Shown here: one piece after another, positions 8,157 to 17,060 of the stretch
Position numbering within the stretch: position 1 is the stretch's first letter
How the letters are laid out: each line of letters starts with the position of its first letter
From: Mycolicibacter icosiumassiliensis
Lineage (GTDB): Bacteria > Actinomycetota > Actinomycetes > Mycobacteriales > Mycobacteriaceae
NCBI RefSeq assembly: GCF_900078685.2
Contig: NZ_LT546166.1
Span: 240,801-304,800 of the forward strand
Direction: 5' to 3'
Length of the DNA stretch: 64,000 nucleotides
Notes under the pieces: generated by a model
Databases searched by the model: none
Told to the model about the DNA's origin: nothing
Seen by the model: only the letters and a program-made list of their open reading frames with translations
Program-made: the position numbers and the translations under genes

Positions 8157-11100
8157 CAGCGCCCTCGCCTCTCCGCGCGCAGCAGTGGCAGCCACAGCCG
8201 GGCCGCCAGCGCGCCCAGTCGGGTGTCCTCGCCGTCGATCTCCTCACCCGGACGCGGCGGCCCCTGCAGCACGTCGAACGATGCGCGGGGGCCCCAGACC
8301 CGGACGCTCGCGGGTTCGGCGTCCTCGCCGGGGTAGCGCTGGCTGGTCCACTTGCTGCTCGCATACCAGACCGGGTCGCGGCCATCGTGGCGCTTCTCGG
8401 CCCACGCGAACGACGTCTTGATCGGCAGCGGCAGCGGCTCGCAGCGCCCGATGTCATAGAGCCACAACAGCTGCCGCAACGTCTCGACCGGGTTGGGGGG
8501 CGGCCCGAACACCCGCTGCAGGGCGCGTTCGCCGTCGCGGGCCCGGCCGATGCAGCGCGCGGTCCATTCGACGCCGGGACGCTGGGCAGCCAGCGCCACC
8601 AGCGGAATCCAGGCCTGCAACAAATGGGTGTCCCGCAGCTTGGAGTAGTTGACCGACACCGTGGTCGCATCGAACACCGGGGTGACGGTGCCGGTCAGCC
8701 GCCGCCCGCCGCCGAGATCCAGATCGACGTCGTAGGTCGCCGGAGTGCCGTGGCGATGCTCAAGCGCCGCGGCCGCCAATCCCGCGACCCGGTCCCGGAT
8801 CTGTTTGGCGGTGCGCCAGCCCAGTTGCCCCGGCGGCAGGCTGCCGCGCCGCCACTCGGCCGCGATGGCATTGGCAGGGTCGGTGCCCAGCAGCATGTCG
8901 TGCAGCATGCGATTGCCGACCGCCCATTCACCCAGCGCATCGATCTCGACGGGCATCCCGTCCTCGACCTCGTCGACCTCCCACGGCAGCGTGTAGTTCA
9001 GCGCACTGAAAAAACCCTTGACCGGGTCCTTGAAGAACTTCAGCAGGTCGACGAGCGCAACGTCTCCCGGTGGGGGCGGCGGCAGCGGGTCGGTGATGAA
9101 CTGCGGTGCGGCACGGCGGGTTCCGGCGGCGGTTCTGGCGGCCAGCGGCACGGTCGGATCGAAGGTGAACGGCACGTCGGGGATCAACCGGCCCGGTTCG
9201 ACGCATCTGACGTCGAACGGCTGCAGCGGATGCTCCACCACCAGGTGCTCGCGTACCGCCTCGGGCGTGGTCTGATCCAGGGCGTCGATCAACTCGGCCA
9301 ACGGGACCGCGGGCGGGCGGGGGTGACCGCTGTGTTCATCGGCGCCGGTGTAGGTGATCACCAGCTTGTCGGTGGCCGCGGTGATCGCATCGAGCAGCAA
9401 TTGCCGGTCCTCAGAACGGATGTCACGTTCCCCGGTCATCGGGCGCCGCGCCAGCACGTCGTCGCCGTCGGGCAGGTCCAGCCGGGGGAACACCCCGTCG
9501 TCCACACCCAGCAGGCACACCACCCGGTGTGGCACCGACCGCATTGGCACCATGGTGCACACCGTCAGCGTGCCGGTGCGGAAGTTGGCCCGGGTCGGGC
9601 GCCCGGCCAGGTGCCCGGCCATCAGCACGCGCACATCGGGCAGTCGCAGTGCGGTGTCGCTGCGGGCCGCGGCGTCGTCGAGCACTTGTGTCAACTCCCG
9701 CTGCAGATGCGCGCCCTGCCAGGCTTCGGTGCCGGCATCGGCCAGTTCGGCGACCCCGTCGCGCAGCGCGGTGATCCATTGTGCCAGCGGGCGGGTGCCG
9801 TCCAGCTTGTCGACCGCCGACTGCAACCGGGCGACGAACTCCGCCAGTTTCCCGGCCAGCTCCACCTGACTGCTGCCGACGTCGTCGAGGGGCAACGCGG
9901 TATCGAGCCAGGCCTGCGAATCATCGGACATCGCCACCCCGGTCAGGATGCGGTCCAGGCCGAATCGCCAGGTGTTGTGCACGACGTGGGACAGCCCGTA
10001 GCGCTCGCGGGTGTGCGGATCAAAACCCCAACGGATGTTGGCGGTGCGCACCCAGGTGGTGATCTGGGCCAGGTCGTTGTCGGTGAAGCCGAACCGCGCC
10101 CGCACCGGGTCGGTGTGGGCGAGGTTGAGCACGGCGGTGGCGGGGGCGCGCGGGTGATCTCCAGAAGTTCGGCGGCCACCGCCAGTAGCGGATTGGTCTG
10201 GGTCAATGCCCGGTCGGCGAGCTGCACCCGCAACCGGTGCGCCGGGTGGGTATCACCGGCCAGCTCGCCCAGACCGAAATCGGCGACGATCAACGGCGCA
10301 TAGGTTTCGATGTCGGGGCACATGACCACGATGTCGCGGGGCTCCAGCGTCGGATCGTCGTGCAGCAGCCCCAGCAGGACTTCGCGCAGCACGTCGACCT
10401 GCCGGGCCGGGCTGTGGCAGCTGTGCACCTGCACCGAACGGTCGGATACGGCGAAGCTGCGGCCTTTGGGGCGCAGCGCGTTGGCACTCAGATCGGATTG
10501 CAACCAACCCAAGAGCGTGTCCGGTCGCGTTGCGGCACGCAGGTATTCGTCGCTGTCGGGTACAGCGGGCAGACCGCGCTGCAGCTCACGCAGATCGCGG
10601 CCCAGGGTCTCCAGCAACGGATGGCGTGCGCGGTGCCGGGTCTCGTCTTCGGTGCGCGGAATTGCACCGTGGACGTCGTCGAGCGAGCGCCACAGCGCAT
10701 CGGACGGGTGCGGCAACCACAGGTGCAGGTCGTGATGGGCTGCCAGGGCCTCCAGCAGTTCGATATCGGTGCAGGCCAAGCGGGTATGCCCGAACAACGA
10801 CAGCCGGGTCGGCAGCGTCTCGGTCGGCGCCCGGCGCAGTCGCGCGACCGTGTCGCGGTGCCGAACGTGCGGGGGATCGATACCGATGGCAGCCACCAGC
10901 GCCCGCCACAGCGGCGGCTGCCAACCCAGGTCGTCGTGCAACGCCGCACCGGCACCGTCGGCGATCTCGCCGGCGCTCCAGTCGATGAGCAGCTGCGGCC
11001 GCTGCCGGGCGTAGGAGGCGAACAAGCCGGCCAGCCGGCGCGCTACCGCATAACGCCGGCCGCGACGCAGCTCACCTTCCGGGCTGGGGTCGGCGTGGCC

Positions 11101-11451
11101 CAAATGCTTTGCCAGCGTGGTGCACCAGGGCGCATCGAGGTTCGCGTCAATCACCGCCAGCAGCGGCCAGGTCATGGCATCTGGGGACCATGGATCGTCG
11201 TCGCCGGCGCCGGTGATCTCGGCGATCAGCGAGATCGGGTTGCGAAACTCCACGCCCGCACACACCCCGTCGCCGTCGGGACCGGCGCCCAACACGTGCG
11301 ACAGCCGCTGGGACAGCCAGCGCTCCACCCCGCGCGCCGGCACCAACACCAGCTCGGGGGCGAACGGGTCGCCCGGCGACGTCGCCAACAGCGCACCGAG
11401 GCCGTCGGCGAGGACGTCGGTGCGCTCGGCGCGGTGCAGGTGCAGTCCCAT
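8156..11451 (-). pseudogene. recC: RecC subunit, interrupted by a single-base frameshift
   Basis: RecC scaffolds RecBCD and recognises regulatory DNA sites. Two overlapping frames together cover a full-length RecC (about 1,098 codons). The upstream frame starts at ATG 11451 (MGLHLHRAERTDVLADG) and stays RecC-like to LLEITRA near 10150. The downstream frame takes over with VLNLAHTDPVRARFGF near 10132 and runs to the stop at 8156. The switch lies at five consecutive C on the coding strand (GGGGG at 10142-10146 on plus); adding one C restores reading through APPATAVLNLAH. So this is either a real slippage mutation, a programmed frameshift or a sequencing error. The remaining sequence is well preserved, which suggests the break is recent or artefactual. 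Confidence 0.85.
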
Positions 11452-11504
11452 CGCGGCCACCATAAACCGCGTTGCCGACATCGCACCCTCGTAGGCTGGG
11501 ACGG

Positions 11505-12671
11505 GTGAAAGCGGTCAGCTGTAGTAACGCGCAACTCGAGGTCGTCGACCTACCGACTCCGATCCCGGCTAAAGGCCAGCTCCTCATCGATGTGCTGCGG
11601 TGCGGCATCTGCGGATCTGATTTGCACGCCCGCCAGCACTGCGACGAGGTTGCCGAGGTCATGGCCCTGACCGGATACGACGGCTTCATGCGCTCGGATC
11701 AGCATGTGGTGTTGGGGCATGAAGTCTGCGGCGAAGTGCTCGACCATGGTCCGCGCACCCGCAAGGCGCCGCGCCCCGGAACCCGGGTGGTCGCCCTACC
11801 GCTGTTGCGGCGCGGCGACGCTGTCCATGCGGTCGGGTTGTCGGAATCGGCGCCGGGAGGCTATGCCGAGCAGATGCTCGTCGAGCAGTCGCTGGCGCTG
11901 CCGGTTCCCAACGGATTGTCGACCGATGCGGCCGCCCTCACTGAGCCGATGTCGGTCGCCTGGCATGCCGTGCGGCGCGGCGAGGTGCGCAAGCGCGACG
12001 TGGCGATCGTGATCGGCTGCGGACCGATCGGCCTGGCGGTGGTGTGCATGCTCAAAGCCCGCGGCGTACGCACGGTGATCGCCAGCGACTTCTCGCCCGG
12101 CCGGCGCGCGCTGGCCACCCGATGCGGCGCCGACATCGTCGTGGACCCGGAGCAGGACTCGCCCTACGCTGCGGCGGCGGGCCACGGCCACCTGGAGAAG
12201 GCACCGGATGCGCTGGGCCTGGCGGTGGGCACCGTCGAGAAGCTGTACAAGGCGCGGCTGCCCTGGTGGCACGTCTGGCGGGCCGCCGAAGCCGTCGGAG
12301 CCGCCACACCCAAACGCCCGGTGATCTTCGAGTGCGTCGGGGTACCGGGCGTCATCGACAGCATCATCGCCGGGGCTCCACTGTTCTCCCGCGTCGTGGT
12401 GGTCGGGGTCTGCATGGGGGCCGACACGATCCGACCGGCGATCGCGATCAACAAGGAGACCGATCTTCGGTTCGTCTTGGGTTACACGCCAATGGAATTC
12501 CGTGACACCCTGCACATGATCGCCGAGGGCAAAGTCGACGTCTCGCCGCTGATCACCGGCACGGTCGGACTGGGCGGGGTGGGAGGCGCGTTCGAGGCGC
12601 TGGCTGACCCGGCTAAGCATGCCAAGATCCTGATCGATCCCAAGAGCCCGGTGCAGGAGGTCCAGGAGTGA
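11505..12671 (+). CDS. Zinc-dependent medium-chain dehydrogenase
   Basis: Zn-binding alcohol/polyol dehydrogenase of the MDR superfamily, 388 residues from the GTG at 11505 (VKAVSCSNAQLEVVDLP). CGICGSDLHA near residue 36 gives the catalytic zinc Cys, GHEVCGEV gives the His-Glu pair, and VIGCGPIGLAVV near residue 170 is the NAD(P) dinucleotide fold. The structural four-Cys lobe is not seen. Substrate unknown. It overlaps the following phosphofructokinase gene by four bases (GTGA), suggesting a common operon with pfkA and the methyltransferase. It starts the accessory block that separates recC from the glyoxalase-like gene. Confidence 0.85.
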   Translation: MKAVSCSNAQLEVVDLPTPIPAKGQLLIDVLRCGICGSDLHARQHCDEVAEVMALTGYDGFMRSDQHVVLGHEVCGEVLDHGPRTRKAPRPGTRVVALPLLRRGDAVHAVGLSESAPGGYAEQMLVEQSLALPVPNGLSTDAAALTEPMSVAWHAVRRGEVRKRDVAIVIGCGPIGLAVVCMLKARGVRTVIASDFSPGRRALATRCGADIVVDPEQDSPYAAAAGHGHLEKAPDALGLAVGTVEKLYKARLPWWHVWRAAEAVGAATPKRPVIFECVGVPGVIDSIIAGAPLFSRVVVVGVCMGADTIRPAIAINKETDLRFVLGYTPMEFRDTLHMIAEGKVDVSPLITGTVGLGGVGGAFEALADPAKHAKILIDPKSPVQEVQE

Positions 12672-13792
12672 CGGCGGATATCAAGCGCATCGCGATCAGC
12701 ACCGGTGGCGGTGACGCACCGGGCCTCAACGCCGTGATCTATGCCGCCACCCTGGCCGGCCGAAGCCGCGGTTGGGACGTGGTCGGGATCCGCGACGGCT
12801 ACAACGGGCTGCTGCTGGGTGAGGACTACCCCGACGGCGGGTTGATCGAGCTGACCCGTGACCGGGTGCGCGGCATCATCCACCAGGGCGGCACCATCCT
12901 GGGCAGCACCAACCGTGGCAACCCGATCGCCTACCCGGTGCAGCAGCCCGACGGCAGCTGGATCGAACAGGACCGTACCGACGAGCTGCTCAAGCGCATC
13001 GCCCGGCATGAGATCGACGCGTTGATCACCGTCGGCGGCGACGGCTCCCTGGCGATCGGCAACCACCTGCACGAGGCCGGGCTGCGGCTGGTCGGGGTAC
13101 CCAAGACCATCGACAACGACCTGGAGGGCACCGCGGCGACATTCGGCTTTGACAGCGCCGTCGATTTCGCCTCGGAGTGCATCGATCGGTTGTTCTCCAC
13201 CGCGACTTCGCACAGCCGGATCATCGTGGTGGAGGTGATGGGCCGCTACGCCGGCTGGATCGCGCTGCACGCTGGGCTGGCGTCCGGGGTGCATGCCATC
13301 TTGCTCCCGGAGATCCCGTATCGGCTGGAGCCGGTGGCCGCGCTGATCAATGAACGCGCACAACGCGGTTCGACGTACTCGATTGTCTGCGTCGCCGAAG
13401 GCGCCAAACCGGTGGATGGCGAACTCACCGTGGCGGGCAAGGCGGTGGGCCAGGCCGAACGCCTGGGCGGCGTCGGCGCGAAGGTCGCCGCCGAACTCGA
13501 GGCGCTCACCGGGCGGGAGTCGCGTGCCGTGGTGCTCGGGCACCTGTTGCGCGGCGGTTCGCCGACGTCGGTGGACCGGCTGCTGGGGCTGCGGTTCGGC
13601 GCCGCCGCGGTGCGGGCCCTCGACGAGGGGCACAGCGGGGTGATGGTGGCGCTCAACCCGCCGACGGTGGACTATGTGCCGTTGGCCCAGGCCACTCGCC
13701 AGCAGAAAATCGTTCCGCTGGACTGTGATTCGATCCAGACCGCACGCGACTTGGGTATCAGGTTCGGCGATGAGGAGGTTAAGCATGGCTGA
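12668..13792 (+). CDS. pfkA: 6-phosphofructokinase
   Basis: Phosphorylates fructose 6-phosphate to fructose 1,6-bisphosphate in glycolysis. The 374-residue protein has the GGGDAPGLNAV nucleotide loop at the start, TVGGDGSLAIG, the catalytic PKTIDNDLEGT and VEVMGRYAGWIA. At the two donor-specificity positions (E. coli 104 and 124) it has Gly (GGDGS) and Lys (PKTIDND); Gly at the first favours ATP, while Lys at the second is common in PPi-type enzymes, so the phosphoryl donor is not fixed by sequence alone. GTG start at 12668 overlaps the preceding stop. The 3' end overlaps the methyltransferase start by eight bases. Confidence 0.93.
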   Translation: MTADIKRIAISTGGGDAPGLNAVIYAATLAGRSRGWDVVGIRDGYNGLLLGEDYPDGGLIELTRDRVRGIIHQGGTILGSTNRGNPIAYPVQQPDGSWIEQDRTDELLKRIARHEIDALITVGGDGSLAIGNHLHEAGLRLVGVPKTIDNDLEGTAATFGFDSAVDFASECIDRLFSTATSHSRIIVVEVMGRYAGWIALHAGLASGVHAILLPEIPYRLEPVAALINERAQRGSTYSIVCVAEGAKPVDGELTVAGKAVGQAERLGGVGAKVAAELEALTGRESRAVVLGHLLRGGSPTSVDRLLGLRFGAAAVRALDEGHSGVMVALNPPTVDYVPLAQATRQQKIVPLDCDSIQTARDLGIRFGDEEVKHG

Positions 13793-14543
13793 GTCGGCGA
13801 AGCATCGGGGCGACTACGGCATCGACGGATCATTTCACCGGGTACCGCTCGGCGGGCAGCTCGCCACCCTGGCGATCGGGTGCGCGGTGCTGGCGATCTA
13901 CGGCGGTATCGCCCTGGCCCGCGGTCCGCAGTGGGCCGGCGCGGCGGCATTGGTCCTTGACGCCGGCATCCTGGCCCAGGTCGGGCTGTATTGGCATGCG
14001 ACGCGGTCCGGCAAGTTCGCTGTCTGGGTCGACATTCTCGACGGGTTGCGGCTGCGCGGCGACGAAACAGTGCTGGACATGGGGTGCGGGCGAGGTGCGG
14101 TGTTGTGCGCCGCGGCCAAGCGGCTGCCCCACGGTCGAGCGATCGGAGTGGACCTGTGGCAGGCCGACCAGACCGACAACTCCGCTGATGCCACCCTGGC
14201 CAACGCAGCACTGGAAGGCGTCGCCGACCGGATCGAGGTGCGCACCGGTGATATGACCGCACTGCCGCTGGCCGACGCCAGCGTCGACGTGGTGGTGTCC
14301 AACCTGGCGATCCACAACATCGGGTCGCGCGAGGGCCGCCGGCGTGCGCTGGCCGAGGCGGCTCGGGTGCTGCGGCCCGGCGGCCGGTTGGTCATCGCCG
14401 ACCTGTGGGAGATCCGCAACCACGCCGCCCAACTGCGTGAAATCGGTTGGCATGACGTGACGTGGCACAACCTGGGCTGGCGGATGTGGTACGGCGGGCC
14501 CTGGGCGGCGACCCGCCTGGTCACCGGTACGAAGCCGAGCTGA
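13785..14543 (+). CDS. Membrane-anchored class I SAM-dependent methyltransferase
   Basis: A 252-residue protein with two N-terminal hydrophobic segments (LATLAIGCAVLAIYGGIAL and GAAALVLDAGILAQVGLYW, residues about 24-70), then a class I methyltransferase domain: VLDMGCGRGAVLCAAAK near residue 95 (SAM-binding motif I), VVVSNLAIHNIG (motif IV) and LRPGGRLVIADLWEI (post-motif). The C-terminus carries a Trp-rich stretch. Substrate unknown. Start ATG at 13785 sits within the end of pfkA and follows a good AGGAGG-like site (13773-13778). It is the last gene before the inverted-repeat and IS110 region. Confidence 0.82.
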   Translation: MAESAKHRGDYGIDGSFHRVPLGGQLATLAIGCAVLAIYGGIALARGPQWAGAAALVLDAGILAQVGLYWHATRSGKFAVWVDILDGLRLRGDETVLDMGCGRGAVLCAAAKRLPHGRAIGVDLWQADQTDNSADATLANAALEGVADRIEVRTGDMTALPLADASVDVVVSNLAIHNIGSREGRRRALAEAARVLRPGGRLVIADLWEIRNHAAQLREIGWHDVTWHNLGWRMWYGGPWAATRLVTGTKPS

Positions 14544-14606
14544 GCGCCGGGCTCGGTCACGTCCGTCTCAGGCGTCACACGTGGGCGGCGATGTGGTGTG
14601 TGCCCG

Positions 14607-14712
14607 GCTCTGAGCGACAAGTTTGGTTATGTCAGGCCGTGGCGACCCGGGTGGGAATTGGGCGCCGACAAGTCGAACATGAGTTGACATAACCAAAGTT
14701 GTCGCTCAGAGC
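14607..14712. repeat. MITE-like inverted repeat
   Basis: Two 28-base arms, 14607-14634 and 14685-14712, are inverted copies of each other with one mismatch and are separated by 50 bases. The arms read GCTCTGAGCGACAA then TTTGGTTATGTCA-like sequence. The central spacer holds no open frame. The right arm core TTGTCGCTCA followed by AGCGGGCA also occurs in similar form near 2256-2275. This could be a small non-autonomous transposable element or the transcription terminator region of the upstream operon; no T-tract follows the right arm, which argues against a simple intrinsic terminator. Confidence 0.55.
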
Positions 14713-14739
14713 GGGCATGGGGCTTCGCCCCGATGTGGG

Positions 14740-15011
14740 GAATGAAAATCGCGGGCCGGTGCGGGTGGGGTTGCGTGGTTGCGTTCGTCGTGGTCCGGGT
14801 TGACGCTTAAGAGGTGTTTCGGCGACCCCGTCCCGCCTTGTTGCCGTCGAGTACGTCTCTAGAGCGTGGGGCTGGAGGGCATCCCTTTGCGGTTGTGCGA
14901 GGGATGTGGATTGTTGCCTGTGAGCACGCGAGTGAGACTTCTGTTTCATGTACGTCCTCCCCGAAACACGCTCCATTGCAGCAGGTTTGAGCGGAAGGGG
15001 AATGAACTGCC
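14740..15011 (+). ncRNA. Candidate IS110 bridge RNA region
   Basis: IS110-group recombinases use a structured RNA encoded in the non-coding end upstream of the transposase gene; this 270-base gap is in that place. It has no convincing open frame. A clear hairpin is CATCCCT (14880-14886) with AGGGATG (14900-14906) around a 13-base loop. The octamer CGAGTGAG at 14929-14936 matches the presumed right end at 16341-16348, as a donor guide might, although an 8-base match can arise by chance. No exact RNA ends can be assigned. Confidence 0.4.
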
Positions 15012-16295
15012 ATGGAAGTCATTCATCCGCGGTGCGCGGGAATCGACGTGTCGAAAAGGGACGCCAAGGTGTGTGTGCGCATTCAGGGCCGCGGGCGCAA
15101 AGCCACGTCGTCGACGGTGACCACGTGGACATCGATGACCGGCAGCATCCTGGCGCTGCGCGAGCATCTGATCGCCGAGAAGGTGACATGTGTGGTGATC
15201 GAGTCGACTGCGGCGTACTGGAAGCCGTTCTACTTTCTGCTCGACGACGTGTTGAACGTGATGCTGGTCAACGCCCGCCACGCCCGCAACGTCCCCGGCC
15301 GCAAGACCGATGTCTCCGACGCGGCCTGGCTGGCTGAACTGGGTGCTCATGGGCTGGTCCGCGCCTCGTTCGTGCCACCCGAACCGATCCGGGCGCTGCG
15401 CGATCTAACCCGCGCCCGCACCACCATCGCCCAGTCCCGCACCAAAGAGATCGGACGCCTCGAGACGCTGCTCGAAGACACCGGGATCAAGCTATCGACG
15501 GTGGCCTGCGAGATCATCGGAGTGTCGGGGCGAGCGATGCTCGAAGCGCTCATCGCCGGCCAACGCGACCCGACCATGCTGGCTGATCTGGCCAAAGGAC
15601 AGTTGCGCAAGAAGATCCCCGCACTGACCGAGGCGTTGAAGGGCCGGTTCAACGACCACCACGCGTTCATGGTGCGGTTCTACCTGGACCGTATCGACGC
15701 CCATGACGCCGACATCGCCCGCCTGGATGCGCGTATCGAGGAGCTGATCGCCCCCTTTCAGGCCGTCCGGGAACTCCTGGTGAGTATCCCCGGTTTCTCC
15801 TACACCGTGGCCAACGTGTTCATCGCCGAGACCGGCGCCGACATGAACGTGTTCCCCACCGCCAACCACCTGGCGTCCTGGGCAGGCGTCGCACCTGGCA
15901 GCAACGAATCAGCCGGGCGGATCAAATCGGCGAAAACCCCACCCGGCAACCACCACCTCAAAGCTGCACTCGGGGTGGCCGCGCTGTCCGCGTCGCGCAG
16001 CACCAACACTTACTTCGGTGCCCGTTTCCGACGCATCGCCGGTAGCCGACCACCCCGGCCCGGCGCTAAAAAATCGCGTCGCCAGTCCCTCGCCGGCCAG
16101 ATCGCCATCGTCGCAATCGAACACAAGATGCTCACCTGCGCATGGCACATGCTGGTCAACGGCACCTTCTACCAAGACCCCGGCCCCGACTACTACACCC
16201 GGCACCAGCCGGCAAAAACCAAGGCCAGGGCCATCAAACAACTCCAAGCCCTCGGATACAGCGTCACACTCCAACCCCGCACCGATGCTGCCTAA
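15012..16295 (+). CDS. IS110-family DEDD transposase
   Basis: RNA-guided recombinase of 427 residues. N-terminal RuvC-like DEDD domain: CAGIDVSKRDAKVCV (first Asp), VVIESTAAYWKPF (Glu) and RKTDVSDAAWLAEL (Asp pair). The C-terminal transposase_20-like domain has LVSIPGFSYTVANVFIAE and a WAGVAPGSNESAGRIKS segment with the expected catalytic Ser, then GNHHLKAALGVAA. Both active-site halves are intact and length is normal, so the element may still be active. Start ATG at 15012 has GGAAGGGGAATGA-like purine-rich sequence upstream. Similar mycobacterial elements include the IS900/IS1110 group; which subgroup is not determined here. Confidence 0.92.
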   Translation: MEVIHPRCAGIDVSKRDAKVCVRIQGRGRKATSSTVTTWTSMTGSILALREHLIAEKVTCVVIESTAAYWKPFYFLLDDVLNVMLVNARHARNVPGRKTDVSDAAWLAELGAHGLVRASFVPPEPIRALRDLTRARTTIAQSRTKEIGRLETLLEDTGIKLSTVACEIIGVSGRAMLEALIAGQRDPTMLADLAKGQLRKKIPALTEALKGRFNDHHAFMVRFYLDRIDAHDADIARLDARIEELIAPFQAVRELLVSIPGFSYTVANVFIAETGADMNVFPTANHLASWAGVAPGSNESAGRIKSAKTPPGNHHLKAALGVAALSASRSTNTYFGARFRRIAGSRPPRPGAKKSRRQSLAGQIAIVAIEHKMLTCAWHMLVNGTFYQDPGPDYYTRHQPAKTKARAIKQLQALGYSVTLQPRTDAA

Positions 16296-16442
16296 CACCG
16301 GACCGAGACCGCTCACCAGCCCTTGGTCACCTTCTATTTTCGAGTGAGGCGGGCATACGCACGCATCCCCTGGGCCCGTGACGGGTGGGGCAGTGCGGTC
16401 GCAGTCGTGTCAGTGCGGTCGCGGCCGGGTCAGTGCGTGGGC

Positions 16443-17060
16443 TCAGTATGCGACGGTAAACCCGTGCCGCAGTATCAGATCCGCGGTCACATCCGGGCGC
16501 TCCGCGAGCGGCCAGCACTCGACGGCGAATGCCCCGACGGCGAAGAACGCATAGTTGACCGAAGTCTCCGGGGTGGTGCGCGAGCGGTAGAGGATCGCGT
16601 CCGGGCACTCATCGGGCTCGGGCCACCAGCGCCGCACGGCGTCTGCCAGGTGCTGGCAGGTGGCCCACACCGCGTCGTGCTGGCCGGTGCTGATCTGATC
16701 GTCGACGCCGAGCGCATCCAGGTTGCGCTCGGTGCGCAGATCGAGCACCCGCAGGTGTCGGGCGGCGGACAGCCGCACCAGGTGGTGGCGGGCGTGATCG
16801 CCGGGGATCATCAGCCCGGTCAGTCGGTAGCGTTCCCGAAACGCGCCGACCAGATCGGTTGCCGCGTAACGGGTGCGGAACCCACCCGACGGCGGATCGA
16901 AGCGATAGCGCGGTTGGCTGAAGCCGCCCCAGGTCCACTGGTCGGGATGCTCGGCGTCGAGGCGCCACAGCTGGGTACCGGCGGCGATCCGCCGGCGCCG
17001 CAGTCCACTGGGCCGGGCATCGGGCAGCGGCGCCCGATAGCCGGCGGTGAGTTCAGGCAC
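16443..17060 (-). CDS. RES-domain toxin (probable NAD-consuming)
   Basis: Probable toxin of a RES-Xre type II module; characterised members degrade NAD+ (MbcT in M. tuberculosis is one). The 206-residue protein from GTG 17060 (PELTAGYRAPLPDAR) has the family layout: an early Arg-rich segment, FDPPSGGFRTRYAATDLVGAFRERY near residues 60-85 (split here as FDPPSGGFRTRY and AATDLVGAFRERY, with the conserved Arg and Glu), and a later YRSRTTPETSVNYAFF region with Ser. It overlaps the antitoxin stop by eight bases, so expression is coupled. Located just 3' of the IS110 element on the opposite strand. Confidence 0.8.
   Translation of the reverse strand: MPELTAGYRAPLPDARPSGLRRRRIAAGTQLWRLDAEHPDQWTWGGFSQPRYRFDPPSGGFRTRYAATDLVGAFRERYRLTGLMIPGDHARHHLVRLSAARHLRVLDLRTERNLDALGVDDQISTGQHDAVWATCQHLADAVRRWWPEPDECPDAILYRSRTTPETSVNYAFFAVGAFAVECWPLAERPDVTADLILRHGFTVAY

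Larger units (their letters stand above)
14711..16356 (+). mobile_element. IS110-family insertion sequence (approximate ends)
   Basis: The element contains a full DEDD transposase gene (15012-16295), about 300 bases of 5' non-coding sequence and a short 3' end. IS110 elements lack terminal inverted repeats, so ends are hard to place. The 8-mer GCGGGCAT occurs at 14711-14718 and again at 16349-16356, bracketing a span of the right size and layout (long left end, short right end); this is offered only as a candidate boundary. The left copy also abuts the MITE-like repeat. There is no other transposon gene nearby. Confidence 0.6.

Noticed and set aside
10130..10150. Programmed -1/+1 frameshift in recC
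   Set aside because: No slippery heptamer or downstream stem found, and RecC is not known to use recoding; mutation or sequence error preferred.
8072..10303. A 743-codon plus-strand frame across recC
   Set aside because: Antisense shadow of recC; low complexity, Gly/Arg/Gln-rich, no family text.
14607..14712. Inverted repeat as intrinsic terminator of the methyltransferase gene
   Set aside because: A 50-base spacer and no T-run make a simple terminator less likely than a small transposable element, but it is not excluded.
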